From Ananas comosus (Eukaryota > Streptophyta > Magnoliopsida > Poales > Bromeliaceae), in the NCBI RefSeq assembly GCF_001540865.1, contig NC_033641.1, positions 5,052,964 through 5,116,963 of the forward strand: 64,000 nt of DNA, given 5' to 3'. Below are positions 35,296-47,400 of the stretch, one piece after another. The notes below the pieces were generated by a model. The model was given only the letters and a program-made list of their open reading frames with translations. It was not told the origin of the DNA and made no database searches. Every line of letters starts with the position of its first letter. Position 1 is the first letter of the stretch. The position numbers and the translations under genes are program-made.

Positions 35296-36027
35296 AAACT
35301 ATTCTACATCTTTTGAAGGATTATCGAGAAGTTTCGGCAAGTTATTGGAGGGAACAAGTGGCCGGAAGAGCAAAAGTGCATTGCAAAATGCAAAATCTGT
35401 ATTTTGGCACTGTTAACCGGTGATAGAATTTCGGGGTATCGGTACCAGTACTGTAGCTGCGTGGCAGCAAGGCTATTTGAGTCTTTTTACACTCAATCTT
35501 ATCTCCAATGGACCTAGCACGACTCCTGCAGCTGCTTGAGGGTTACTGGAGCTTAGGGAAAGGGGTTTGCATCTCTCTCACTTTCTCTCTCTAGGGTTTC
35601 TCTCTCTATGTGTAAGAATCAAGGGTTTGAGCTTATTCTTCTCTTCTTCTTTGTAGTTAGCAGCCTTGGAGGGTTTTGGGGGTTGTTGTGTGTGGTTGGA
35701 GAGGGAGTTTTGGAGGTATTTGACAGGCTAAACTCAGCAAATAACTGAGTAGCACCTTAATAAGGTGAGTAATACTATTTCTTTCTCTAGTTGGTACTAG
35801 TAGTGAGTTTAGACTTGATTTCTTGTTCCTTATTACCAGCTGAGGTGAGGGATGTTATAACAGCTATGAAGTAGGGTTTTGAGGTGGTTTTTCAACCCTA
35901 ATCCAGGGGAAGAATGAAATTGAAACTTGGAAAAGGTAATTAGCTAGTTAATTGCCTTATGTTGATGCTATAACAAATTTATTGGTGAAGCAATGAAGCT
36001 GTTTTTGGAATCTATTTTCAGCAGCTG
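35296..36027 (+). mobile_element. Left part of LTR G
   Basis: Non-coding sequence joined across element H to 38888-41182; the two parts share the 5-bp target site AGCTG. Contains CT-rich leader sequence (35570-35640) and a perfect-consensus donor AAG|GTGAGT at 35765. The true left end is not identified; F abuts it. Confidence 0.65.
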
Positions 36028-38112
36028 TGTAAGGTATCGGACTTCTAAAATCATGAAGTTACGGTGTAGATTTGGTTGGAAGACCATTTGAAAGGTTCCG
36101 GTGAAGTTCGGTGAGGTTCGGAAGCATTCGGGCGTTTCGGTGCGCGTAGGCGCTAAAACGGAGCCGAAAGGCCATGTTGGGCCATGAGCTAAATCCGGCA
36201 TTAGCGTGGATGAAAAGATGATGAGAACATGCTCGAAAACATGTTTGAAGAGTCTCGGTTCGATTTGAAACGAATCGGAAGTCAAACGAGCGAAAACGGG
36301 CGAAAACGGAGAAGAAACGGTGAAAAAGGCTGAAATTTGGCTAAGTCCTTGAGGCTGAGTACTGGACCTTCGGGGACCGGTCTCTCACCGCAAGGACCGG
36401 TCTCTCAGGGACCGGTCTCTCACCGCAAGGACCGGTCCCCGAGCGCGAAAATGGCCCAGTTCGGGCTGTTGCAAGAGGGGCTTTGTTGAGGGGTTTTTAT
36501 GCAATTTTGCACTAATGAGAGTGTATAGAGAGGGTTCTTTCTCTCTTTCTCTCATTTCCCTCACTCCAACACCACCTCTCTCTCTCTAAACGTGAAGAAG
36601 AAGAAGAAGAAAGAGGAGAAGAGAAGGAAGGAAAAGGAGGAGAAAGGAGAGGAGAAGAAGAGGATCCTTACCACCATCATCATCTTCTTCTTCCTCTCAC
36701 CATTAGAGCAAGCTTAGCAAGGTAAGCTTCAAACCCAACAATGGTAGATTTCTAGAGTTTGATCCTAATGCTTTAGAAATGGGTTTAGTAGCCTTTCTAG
36801 ATGCTAATTAGTTGGATTATGCTTAGATCCAAGGGTTTAATGGTGGATTTTTGCATAGTAGCAAATCTAGGGCTCGAAATGCTATTTTTGCAAATAGATG
36901 GATTTGATCTAAATTGGTTGTATATAAACCTAATTGATAGGTCACTGAACGCGTCGGAAGCGACGGATTGGCAATCCGTCGAGCCGCTACAAAGATATTG
37001 AGGATCGAAGCCGTTAAGGTACAGATTGCCGCAGCTCGCGGCGAAAGCTTCCTAAAATCATGGAAATGGAATCGTAGCATCGTGGTGTCGGGGAATAAGC
37101 TCCAGAACAGACGGATCGTGGATAGGAGGTCATTTGGCAGTCGCGCTTGAGTTGGGTCGAGCCGTGCGGCGTGCGCCGCAGGAGGCCGATTGCGAGTGAC
37201 GACGAGCAATCGGAACGCTATTAAAGGTGGGTGGTGTCCATCCCGAAGCAATCGGGCTCCCTTTTATGTCTAAGTTTTTATATTGATCAAATTGCATATT
37301 GACATGTTGACATCTTGCATTATAGGGTGATAAATGATGGTTTGGTTCTATACCTTGCATGTTCTTTGGTAGAATAATGTATTTGGCTTAATACTTATAT
37401 CTAGCATGCTTGAGGTTTATATATGTGATGTGGAACCCTATAATGAGATGATAAGTGTGGATGGGAATTTAGTAATGTATTGGCTATTGCATTGGAAACT
37501 TGTAAAGAACGAGTGGCATCTAGTTGATAGTAAACAAAAGAACGAGTGACATATGTGAGTCATAGTGTATATGAAACCTATGGACTATATGATGATTGTA
37601 ACCCTAGAGGATAGGGTATCCTCGAGCTTAGAGGATTGGATCATGCTCACGGTCTGTTTAAATCTTGTGATGGAAGTCCCACAAAAGTAGTGCGCTCCGG
37701 ATGTTGGTCACGCCAGGGATTGCCTATTTGGCCCCGCCAGACGGTCTCGGGTCCGTAGTGTGAGTTAATTCTCCCTACGCGTCGAGATGGCTAGTGAGCT
37801 GTAGGCGAGCCTTCGGGTAAGCCATGAGATTAATGAACAAGTAAATGAGGTTAATGAACGAGTGAATAGCTTCACCTTTGGACATGATAACAGGTTAGTT
37901 GCTTACCTATTTCATTGTACATGCATTCATATATTATGATTGGGCATAGTAGAGTAGCTTTACTCCTGTCACTTACCGCTTTCCTTATCTATCTATCTAT
38001 CTATCGATTATCTACTTGTGCCCAACTTGGACCTAGTGGGGAGATCGGCGGAGTCGGCGGCCGAACCCACTGGGAACTAAGGAAGTTAGTTCTCACCCCC
38101 ATTTTACTACAG

Positions 38113-38145
38113 GGCCGAGCGCGAGTTCACACGGCGAGGATCGCG
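38113..38145 (+). other. Predicted 33-nt leader microexon, LTR H
   Basis: Acceptor TTTTACTACAG, donor GCG|GTAAGG. Predicted intron 1 is 36722-38112. Both ends fit the plant U2 consensus well. Confidence 0.5.
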
Positions 38146-38697
38146 GTAAGGGCTTAGCGCCCTAGTTGCATTAGTTTACTTTCCTATTCTGCATTAGAGT
38201 CACCTTTATATGCTTTGAGAGTAGATGATGTATAGGATGTGAGATATTCTGGGATGAATGTAAGCTAATGTTTATATTTTGGAAGATGTAAGCTTTTTAT
38301 TATGTTTTGGAGGTTCAATGTGTAATCAATTGTATTATAAAGGTTGAATGAATGTAATAGATAGATGCTCTCTCTTTATCATTACTTGTATGATCTATAC
38401 TTGTATCTTGCTCTTGGTCGTTTTGCACTGATTGTGCTCTCGTTGTAGTTATTGATTGTGTATGTATTCAAGTGTTTTCCTGGGAACTTGTTGTACACAA
38501 TCTCGTTGTTAGCCTTGGGCGGACAGGGGAGGTGCTGTCCGTCCGGCGTCTGTTCGACGCGCCCGGGCCGAGCCAAATTGGTAGCGGTCGCGGGGCGTGA
38601 CAAGTACTTTTTCTCATTCAATCAAAAAAAGAGCAAAACCTAATTAAATTGTTCTATTATGACCTGAGGGGGTAAATTAGATGTCCACGTTCACAAG

Positions 38698-38698
38698 N
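38698..38698. other. Scaffold join (single N)
   Basis: N inside LTR H, between 95 bp of foreign-looking sequence and a repeated LTR tail. Confidence 0.85.
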
Positions 38699-38887
38699 TT
38701 GGTCGTTTTGCACTGATTGTGCTCTCGTTGTAGTTATTGATTGTGTATGTATTCAAGTGTTTTCCTGGGAACTTGTTGTACACAATCTCGTTGTTAGCCT
38801 TGGGCGGACAGGGGAGGTGCTGTTCGTCCGGCGTCTGTTCGACGCGCCCGGGCCGAGCCAAATTGGTAGCGGTCGCGGGGCGTGACA

Positions 38888-41182
38888 AGCTGTGATTAAC
38901 ACTTTGAGCTGAATATAGTGGCAATTGAGAGCTGTTTTGGGGTGCTTCAACCTAAGTGGAAGTGGAGGTTTAGTTCTAATCTGAACCTAGGTGAGAATCT
39001 TGCCAAAATTGAATGTTCTAGCTGTAGCTTTAATGCAGTTTTGTACTTACTCGCAGCAGGTTCGCTGCAGGAAGTTTGATTACTTTGAGTTGAAGTTTGT
39101 AATCTTCAAGAGGTTAGAATTGGTGTATTCTAACCTGATTTCAGTGGAGTTCGAGATTGGAGTTCATATTAGGTATAATTCGACCTAAATGAGATGTTTA
39201 TTTGAGTAATGTTGTGGAGTATTGGATTGAGTTCTTTGCTGACTTTTATATGCTTATTAGGGCGCTTGGTGATGAGCGAAACCTTCGCTAACGTGATCGT
39301 TAAGACTCGTCGACTGATTGGTGGTTTTGACCTTCCCGAAATAGGTGAATTCTCTCTATGTCTCCTTTGACATTATGAGTTAAAGTTATTACATATTCAT
39401 GTGAACATATGTATATTTGAAGGAATTGAGACATGCATCAATGTACATATTATATCGGATATAATAGCACCTCTATGCAGTAGAGAAAGAATTATAAAAT
39501 TGCTTATTTCACATAGATCACTTGTTCAATTACCATGCGTTCACGACATTGTAACTTGCGTAAACAAGTTAAGCATGACATCATTTAAGAGGGAGTAACT
39601 CTAAAACCATGAATGTAACATTTAGCTCAGTTGGACAACAAAGTGAATGATGTAGTATGATGATATATCTGGGGTTAAATCATGCAATTCCATGTTTTAG
39701 ACAGGGGGCTAGAACTCTTGATCTATCTTGTATAGTGACGCTATACATTTATGTTGAAATCATGTAAAGAGTATCATAGACAACGTTTCACATACTTGTG
39801 TTAACAAGTTGGTTATTATTTTCAACTGATAAAACTGGCTTGAACTTCGTGTTTTGGACATAATCTAGTTAAGTGACCAGAACTTGGCATTATGATATAA
39901 CATGAATGTACACTGTTGAATATAACCTAGTTGAAAAACTAGAAATGAACATGATGTCATACTTGTATAGTCAAGTAAAAGTACTTGCATGTTACTTATT
40001 TACTTCAAGTAGTGGAAGTTTATATGGAACTATAGAATATGTGCCATGAGTTGTATGAACCTAGAATGAGTCATTGAGTATGACCTTAGTAAACCACTTT
40101 CCTTATGTATAGTGAGTAGTAAGAGGACTCTATGTGAGTGTGCGGATATAGCCCATTAGAAACATCTCTATGATGTACAGTATATACTTGTTTAAGTCAT
40201 ACTATCTATTGGTAGAATTATGTAAACAAGTAGTTGATAGTGGCTTATGACTTAGTGTTACCGTGTCGACCTTGCGTCGAGTTAAGATTCCATGTTAGAG
40301 ACATGATGAACTTGCGATACCTATGCTTTATTATGTGTAAATCTCTTGTTAATTAGATTAATGTAAGTGACTTTAACCTTAGATGGATATAGTGGTAAGG
40401 ATATTTTATGTCATCAGTTGAATATACCTAGTAATGGACATATTAGGAGGTTGACATTCCTGTTGGTCAGTAAGATAGTGACAGTACTTGAATGTTTACA
40501 CTCTTACTAGTGTAGGTAATAGCTAAATGATGTCATTAACTAGTTAAATTATAATGATACTATTTTGTATACAGCCTGACATATAGCTAATTAAACTGTT
40601 AATTAGCATGATTTATGAAGCTTATTATGATGAACTAGTATATAAGACATGTTAGAAAACATATCTTGTGAGGCATGTTCTAGTTGACTTATTTCATTTA
40701 TTTGTTATGTGTACTTTATTTACATATTGTTGTTTAATCATGTCACAGTGGACCTAGTGGTGTACTTCGCCACTCTCAGCGGCTTACCCACTGAGAACTA
40801 TTGTTTAATAGTTTTCACGCTCTTTTATTGGTTGTTTTCATGCAGTGCCTTCCATAGCGGGAAAGGATAGGGTTCCTTGCAAGGGGTCAATGGCTAGTTA
40901 GAGCCTTCTCGATATTAAATAGACGAACCCCTACAAGTTTATGCAGTTTAGTTTAGTGTTGTATACTGAGATTATGTAGATTGTACTTTGTTCTTATCTG
41001 TTGTAATAAGGTTTTATATTTGTATAAGTTTATAAACTTTTAGTTGCGCTCTAATTACTTAGTTAAGATATTATCTTTTTACTATATTGTTGTAGACGCC
41101 TGGTGTACACTTGAGATAGGAATGTACACGGCGGATCTGTGCACGTGACTGGTGAGCTTCCGCTGAAGTTCAGGGCGTGACA
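38888..41182 (+). mobile_element. Right part of LTR G
   Basis: Resumes after H with the AGCTG duplication and ends CAGGGCGTGACA at 41182. It is AT-rich and diverged, yet keeps the hairpin module (40753-40814), acceptor TTTTCATGCAG (40845) and microexon. With the donor at 35765 the leader intron would be about 2.2 kb once H is discounted. No coding sequence. G sits in LTR remnant K. Confidence 0.75.
40846..40878 (+). other. Predicted 33-nt leader microexon, LTR G
   Basis: Acceptor TTTTCATGCAG, donor CCTT|GCAAGG. Primary sequence differs greatly from the other copies, yet the spacing is again exactly 33 nt. Confidence 0.42.
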
Positions 41183-41439
41183 ACCGTAACATTTTGGACC
41201 AACCCGACTTTTTGCGGGTTCGGGGTTCGAACCTTGCACTCAGGGTCCGGATCCCGAGAGCCAATGCACACCCAAAAAAATGTGAAGTTTTTCAGGTTTG
41301 CTATTCAAGGTCCTAAACACTATCCAAACCGTTCTGAAACAATCGGAACATCTCACGGCCTCACCATCTCGGCCATCACGACATTTCGGTCAATTTGACT
41401 GAAGTTCGATACGTCTTACTGAAAATTCGGTATGTTATA
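41183..41439 (-). mobile_element. End of LTR K (remnant)
   Basis: Minus-oriented LTR terminus ending CGGTATGTTATA at 41439. Its first bases in sense orientation, an ATACCGAA...TTCGAACTT block, resemble the start of LTR D. Cut on the left by G. This is the last transposon sequence before the AE7 promoter region. Confidence 0.65.
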
Positions 41440-41883
41440 GGATCCCTCTTCGTTTGATCCTGTCTCTCCGACCTTTCTACTAGCTCTAATTTCCTCTCTC
41501 CTTCCTCTATCATGGCTTGTCCATGACGTACATCTCACCACTGATCGTTGGACGGTAAAGATTTGCCGTTGGCAAACGGAACGGTGGATCCGACATCCGC
41601 ACACTCCGTATGCTGCGGAATCCTACACGACTTCGTGCGCAACCTGCTCGACGTTTATGATTCGATGAGATACTCAGACCAAAAATTCTCCCCCTAAACT
41701 CCCCAATAGAAATATCGCGATACCAACGGTCAGACCCCGTCGCGCCGCCGCCTCGTCCTTCATAAACTTCGTCACAGCCGTCGGATGCGGTTAGTGGAGG
41801 TCGGCGTCGTAGCGACATTTACTTTCGCCGCAAGAAAGAGAGAAGTGCAGAACAGGGGTCGACCGCCGCTTGCTATTGTACTC

Positions 41884-41887
<4 letters not shown>

Positions 41888-41917
<30 letters not shown>
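41888..41917 (+). repeat. CT microsatellite near AE7 start region
   Basis: About fifteen TC units. Position just upstream of the predicted leader fits a TC-rich core promoter or 5'UTR element. Confidence 0.8.
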
Positions 41918-41918
<1 letters not shown>

Positions 41919-44227
41919 CTGTTGCTCGTCTCTCTCGTCACCTCGCTCTCCTCTCGTGACAGAGAGAAACCCCCGAGATCGGCGATGGTAGAGGGAGAGA
42001 TAGTCCTTCTCAACGAGGTGATTTATCCGATCCTCAGTAACCCTAGGTTCGTACTTCGTAGCCCCCCCCTCTCTCTCTAGATCTTGGTCAAATACGCTTT
42101 GATCCCTTCTTGGTTTCCGATCGGTTCTTGTTTTGATTGGACTCTTAAAAGTTTGCCACGTTCTTCAGCTTGATCTGTTGATCTCGACCTTTATTTTTTT
42201 TTTGTTTTCTCTTCGTGGGATCGTAATTAGGGGTTCGTATTGATCGTGTTATTTTTCTCTGAAGGTAATTTGAATTTGGGACGATTTGGGTTGAATTGGG
42301 GGTTTGTTTGGTGTTAGATGATGTTGTTTGAACGATCGATGCAGGTAAATTGGTTTCAGGGAGGAGAATCCATTTTTAGTTTTGGTCGAATTTTGTCCAC
42401 ACCGCCTCTGATTCTTTGTTTCTGGCATGTAGAAATTACTCGTTTATCTTTAACTGATCGGGGGACTTGTGGTGCTGATTGCTGTTTTTAGTGCTAAATT
42501 CCAGGTTATTGTTACTCTTTGATTTTGTTTACGATGCTTCAAGGTTTATTTTTGGATACATCCGCTGTCATATAATGTTAATAGCTGTTTTTGTTAATTG
42601 AAATAATAGAGAACAAACAGGCGATTGTCGCAAACTTGCATGTATAACATTAGTTGCTAATGCTGTGTAAGCGATTCTTCTACTGAAGGGGGGTTCCAAA
42701 GTTGCAGCTTTTACAGTCGTCCGAGTATTTGACGTTTTTCTTCAAATTAGATGGTTAATTGTTCAATTTCATAGATTACAAAAGTTTTTAAATGTTTTGC
42801 AAATCATTGTCTATTGTTTTATGTTGTGTGTGTTCGCATGCCTGTGTGCAGTAGGATGGGGATGTGGTGGATGTGCGTGTTTGGGTGTGTGCCCGTGTGT
42901 GCATATGAGTGCACCTGTGACCCGCTTGCACACACTCATTTCATCCCCTTCTTCAAGGGTTTATTTTATGTATTATAGACACCTATATTATTACCCTCTT
43001 TTTTCCTTATTTAATGAGGTAATTTGTAGGTGGAAATGCTTATATTTAAATTTGTGCTTATTTTTGTAGTGTCGCCCTGTCACTTGTCTTTTCTAACTCG
43101 AGTCTTTTGCTGACGCGGCATGTTTTGGGATTCCCTTCGCAGAGAAAAGTTTGATAAGCAGAATTAATCAATCGTTAGTGTTGACTTTCGTTAATAAATA
43201 TGGTGGTGACGAATGAAATGGCACTGAATAAATGTGGGAGAAACACAGGATATCTTAAGAGGAAGTGGGACTCTGCCGAACCGAACTCAACCCAACCCAA
43301 ACTGAACTCTTTTTTTTTTTTTTTCTTTTTTCTTTTTTTCGCAAAATCGGTTCGGTTCTGATTTCAAAATACCAGAAAATTTTCCATTCGGTTCAGGTTT
43401 TTGGTTTCTCAGATGAACTGGATGGAGTTGGTTAAGGTGGTGCCCAAGTCGTCGGAGATTCTCTTTCGCAATTTGGACTTTTCCTCTTTTCGATCGACAC
43501 CTTTTCTTTCCCCATCCCTCTCGTAGCAAATATCTATAAATAGCTATTACAGTAACCGCTTATCTCCTCTCTTCCCCCACGTAGGGTTTTGAAAGGTACC
43601 TTCCCCACTTCTTCTCTTTTATCACCCTTTCCCCCCCCTTATTTTATCCCTTATAATCCTTTCTTTAGGGTTCTCGTGGGGATCAAATTTCTTTTTTTGT
43701 CTTTTTTAATAAAAAGTTTACATTCTTTATCTGGCCGTTGTGATTATGAGAAATAGAATAATTAATTAGTTTTTGGATTTTACTTTAGCTGTCTCTTACT
43801 TTCAAATCATGAAAAGGAAAATAGGTTGGATAGGATATATTATATATTTTCGCTTTTGTTACCATGTAGATTTATTCTAATTCTCGTTGGATTAGGCGCC
43901 TAACTATGAGAATTACTATCAGGCTCGGTGCTGTAATGCTTTTTATTTAGGGTTCTCATGTTTTTAGCCGGTGCCATCTTAAAAACTTCGCTTAATTTTC
44001 TGTCGAACTGATTTTTAAGTGAAGTGGGCAACGGTGTTTCGCTGTATATGGTCAAAGATTACGTGATCTAAATTTTAGTTGAAGATAATTAGCTTGTTTC
44101 TGATTTAACTTTATTGACTCGCGTACGTGGTCAAAGATTTCGTGATCTAAATTTTAGTTGTTCTATTTATCTTGCAAATAGAAACTGATCAAGAGTAGAA
44201 AATATCCTGCTGTTTTGTTGAGAGATA

Positions 44228-44375
44228 GGTAGCATGCTACCTGTTTCATTTATTTCATTTAGAAATAAACGTAGCTAGAAATGTGAACCAACTAGGATTC
44301 GAACTTGGGACCTCGGGTGTCAACTACCAAGCCCTTTGCCACTTGCGCTAGGGTCGGTCGCTGTTGTTATTACTC
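44228..44375 (-). mobile_element. tRNA-derived SINE-like insertion
   Basis: On the minus strand an A box (TAGCGCAAGTGG, 44339-44350) is followed 33 nt later by a B box (AGTTCGAATCC, 44295-44305), the RNA polymerase III promoter layout of tRNA-derived SINEs. The body then runs into a palindrome AGGTAGCATGCTACCT near 44229. It cannot fold as a full tRNA cloverleaf, so it is not a tRNA gene. Borders are approximate. Confidence 0.6.
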
Positions 44376-44485
44376 TCAGTTTTGAAGTGTTTATAATCAC
44401 TGTATTTGAACAGTCGCTTTAGTCATTTTTCTTTTCCTAATTTCTCTGCAGGAATTGATATCAAGCAACACCTGTTACGGTGAAA

Positions 44486-47400
44486 ATGGTTGCGGAGTTG
44501 ATAAATGCTAACCCTGTGGTATATGAGAGGAAAGAGAGACGGGTTCATAAACTGCCAGCAGTTATAGATGAATATGCACAAGAGCCCATTGATCAGCAAG
44601 AAATATTTGATATCCTTTTATTGCAAAATTTTTATCTATGATCTATCATATTTTGTTGAACAAGGTTTCATGAGGGTCTTCTGAGATTTTCGGTAAATTG
44701 GGAGTTTTTCTGACATATTGTGCTTCCATTTTTTTTGCTTTTTTGTTGTGTATATTGTCTGCTTAATTTCAGCTCCTTATGCTGTGATATGAAACCACTA
44801 AACACGTTTTAAGTGCGAGTCCAAGTTCATATAGCTCTAACAGTCCCTTTTTTCTTCTTTCCATTGAAACAGTTAGGAAATTTAGTAAATCCTTTTCCCT
44901 TTGTGAACTTACAAGTCTATTGAAGTCCATTCTGTGTAGTGTATGGTATATACAAAAAATTGGTTTCCTTATCTGAGAGATTTCTAAGGATTATATACTT
45001 GGTTTGGAAATTGGTCCTTAGGTTAATAAGCTTGAACAGATTTCATAAAAATGTTCATGGGTATATTGTCTTCAAAAAAAGTGACACAAATTTTGCAACG
45101 TGACTTGGTGATATGGAGTCCTGTGTGTTTGAATTTCTCTCTCCTTTTCTTTTCTCCCTGTTTGTTGAATAGCATTATTCTCCTTTTAAGCGATTCTTGC
45201 CATACCTGGATCATTTATGAAGGTGACCTATTGCTTATCTGTAACTGCACATGTTTAATTCCTTAACATTTCACAAATCATATTAGAGATATAAAGGATC
45301 CAGAACACCCATACTCTTTGGAGCAGTTGAATGTGGTCACTGATGATGCCATTGAAGTGAACGACGAGAAGAGTCATGTTAGGTACACATACTTATTGTA
45401 AAACTTGGTCGACACTTTTCTTTTGTCTTGAATTTTCGGACTTCCGTAGTTTACTCAAGAGCTACTTGCTTTGATACAGGGTCACTTTTACTCCGACAGT
45501 GGAGCATTGCAGTATGGCAACTATTATTGGGCTTTGCCTACGTGTAAAACTCATACGCAGTCTTCCATCTCGTTACAAGGTATGCTGTCCAGCGGTAAAT
45601 GCTATTCTCCTTAAAGCACCTCTTTTAGCAGGTCTGTTTTGTTCCCCCTCAGTTGCATTGTGTGGATTTTCTCAAAAATAAATTTCTGTCGACAACCAAA
45701 GATCTTTCGTTGTGCCTGGCATTTGCTGAGTTTTTTTCTTCTCCCCAGATATCTACTGCCTAACATTGTTTGAAAAGGCACGCGCCTCAGGCGCGCGTCT
45801 CAGCGCCTAGGCGTGAGGCGTGGGTCTCAGCGTCTCAGGGAGTAAAACGCGCGCCTTAGACGCGCCTCGTGATATTTATGTTTAATGTCTTTAGGGTTTG
45901 GGTTTTTGAGGTTTTGGGATTTTTCAATATATTTTAAAATGTTGAGGAATTGAAAAATAAATCCTAATTTGAATGCTTGTCTTCCCTTTTTTTCCTTGGT
46001 CATTCTCTCTTCCTCCCTCTAATGGCAATAAGTAGTAGCGGAAAGAAGCAAGAAACAAGAAGTAAGAACTAGCAACAAACATTTTTAAGTTGAAAGTTGA
46101 AACATAATTTTTTTTCTTTTTAGTTTGAGAACATTTATACATATGATTTCATTACTTTTTTATNCCAGTGTCTCGCGTCGTCACATCCGTTGCGGTTCCG
46201 TTCACGATATTGACACCCGTTCTTCCCGTGAACTCGGCGCTGACAGGTCGCTCCCGGGGCGAATAAGGCAGTCAACGTAGCTGAGGCCGTTGAGGTCGTG
46301 TAATACCTCCTCGGGGTGGACGACGCAGTAGCCGACCCGCACGCTACCACGGTGCAGTTGGACTCCGCTGATTCAGCCGAGGCTCGCCTGCCCACAAGCG
46401 GCGAGTCTGAGTTCGGTACCTTGGACGGCTCTGCCTCCTAGCTGTACACGAGCGTCCATACCAAAATTAACTGCCTCAAGCGAGGTCCCGATACAAACTA
46501 TGCCTACCGCGGCCGCCTTAACTTCCTCAACGCCCGAGTCAACTATCTAGAGGAGCTATTCCCTAAATATGCCGGTTCATATAGTGGCACCCCTCGGGGC
46601 CAGGATAAGCACGCTTTCTTCCTGCCTAGCAAAGCTGAGACGCATCTAATAGCGCTCAACTTGTTCCAGTGCTAGTTCTTGTTCATGGGCAACGGCTCCT
46701 AACTGCTAAACAAACTAGTCAACGTTCCTAGAGCCCAAATGAGTTTCTAACTGGATGTCAGGCCAATAGTAGTCGAGTTCTAGTTCGGCCTCCTACACGT
46801 TTTCTGGCGCAAAGCGTGCGCCATACCTGTAATACTTAAGTGCCAGTACGGCAAACCCGAATGATTGCGGGGCCGTCGCAAGTACCTGAACTACTTGGCA
46901 CAGAAGTTCCTCATGAACCTGGCTAAACAGCACCAAAAGTATCTGCTGTAAAATCAGATAAGCGCATCGCTGCTCCTTGTACGGCTCGTAAACTCCTATC
47001 ACGAAGTTTAGGAAGCCCTCCTCTTCAACATACGATTCAAATTCTTTACGCTGAAAACCGAGGCTCTCCAACGTAAAGAACCCGTACAGTAAAGGCTCCC
47101 TCCTCATAGACAACTGGGCTCCTTTCACCTCCGCTAGTTCCTGACCGGAGCGGGCTGATTGCAGTGCCTTCAAGCTTCGAAGCACCCCCCACCACCGCAG
47201 ATAGCGCATTGCTGCGTCCCTCGACTCCACGACTGTGTGCGCGGATGCTTCGGTGGCTTCTTGGAACTCGATTGTCCCCCCGAACCACCGCCTTGACGTT
47301 TCTTTCCTTTGTCTTTAGATCCAGCCATCAGCTCACGTTCTTCTCGCACGTGGGCATCCCCATGCTCTGCCCACAATGCTCTATCAAAGACCTCAGCAAA

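Larger units (their letters stand above)
36028..38887 (+). mobile_element. LTR H with duplicated tail across a gap
   Basis: Begins TGTAAGGTATCGG at 36028 and ends GTGACA at 38887, flanked by the target duplication AGCTG (36023-36027 and 38888-38892). A first copy already ends GTGACA at 38602; then 95 bp of unrelated sequence, an N at 38698, and a second copy of the last 189 bp (38699-38887), with about one mismatch. Inside: ACCGGT cluster (36370-36440), GA-rich tract (36595-36665), donor CAAG|GTAAGC at 36722, hairpin (38032-38092), acceptor CTACAG 38112. Probably a full-length element whose interior and most of the 3' LTR collapsed at the N. Confidence 0.85.
41440..44485 (+). promoter_or_regulatory. 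AE7 promoter/leader with 5'UTR intron
   Basis: Unique sequence between remnant K and the AE7 start codon. A CT run at 41888-41917, typical of plant core promoters or leaders, is followed by a short exon-like stretch. A leader intron acceptor TTTCTCTGCAG ends at 44451; the donor is uncertain (CCTAG|GTTCGT at 42047, CGAG|GTGATT near 42018, or GCAG|GTAAAT near 42347). A small upstream ATG at 41985 opens a short uORF. The intron holds a SINE-like piece, a near-repeat of about 28 bp (44050-44080 and 44131-44160) and an imperfect run of T near 43310-43340. Confidence 0.55.

Noticed and set aside
44286..44360. Possible tRNA gene
   Set aside because: A and B boxes are present but acceptor and anticodon stems do not pair; fits a tRNA-derived SINE.
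46793..47230. 145-codon minus-strand frame as a gene
   Set aside because: Crosses the gag J junction, so it is chimeric, and the plus-strand frame looks at least as protein-like; left as unknown.
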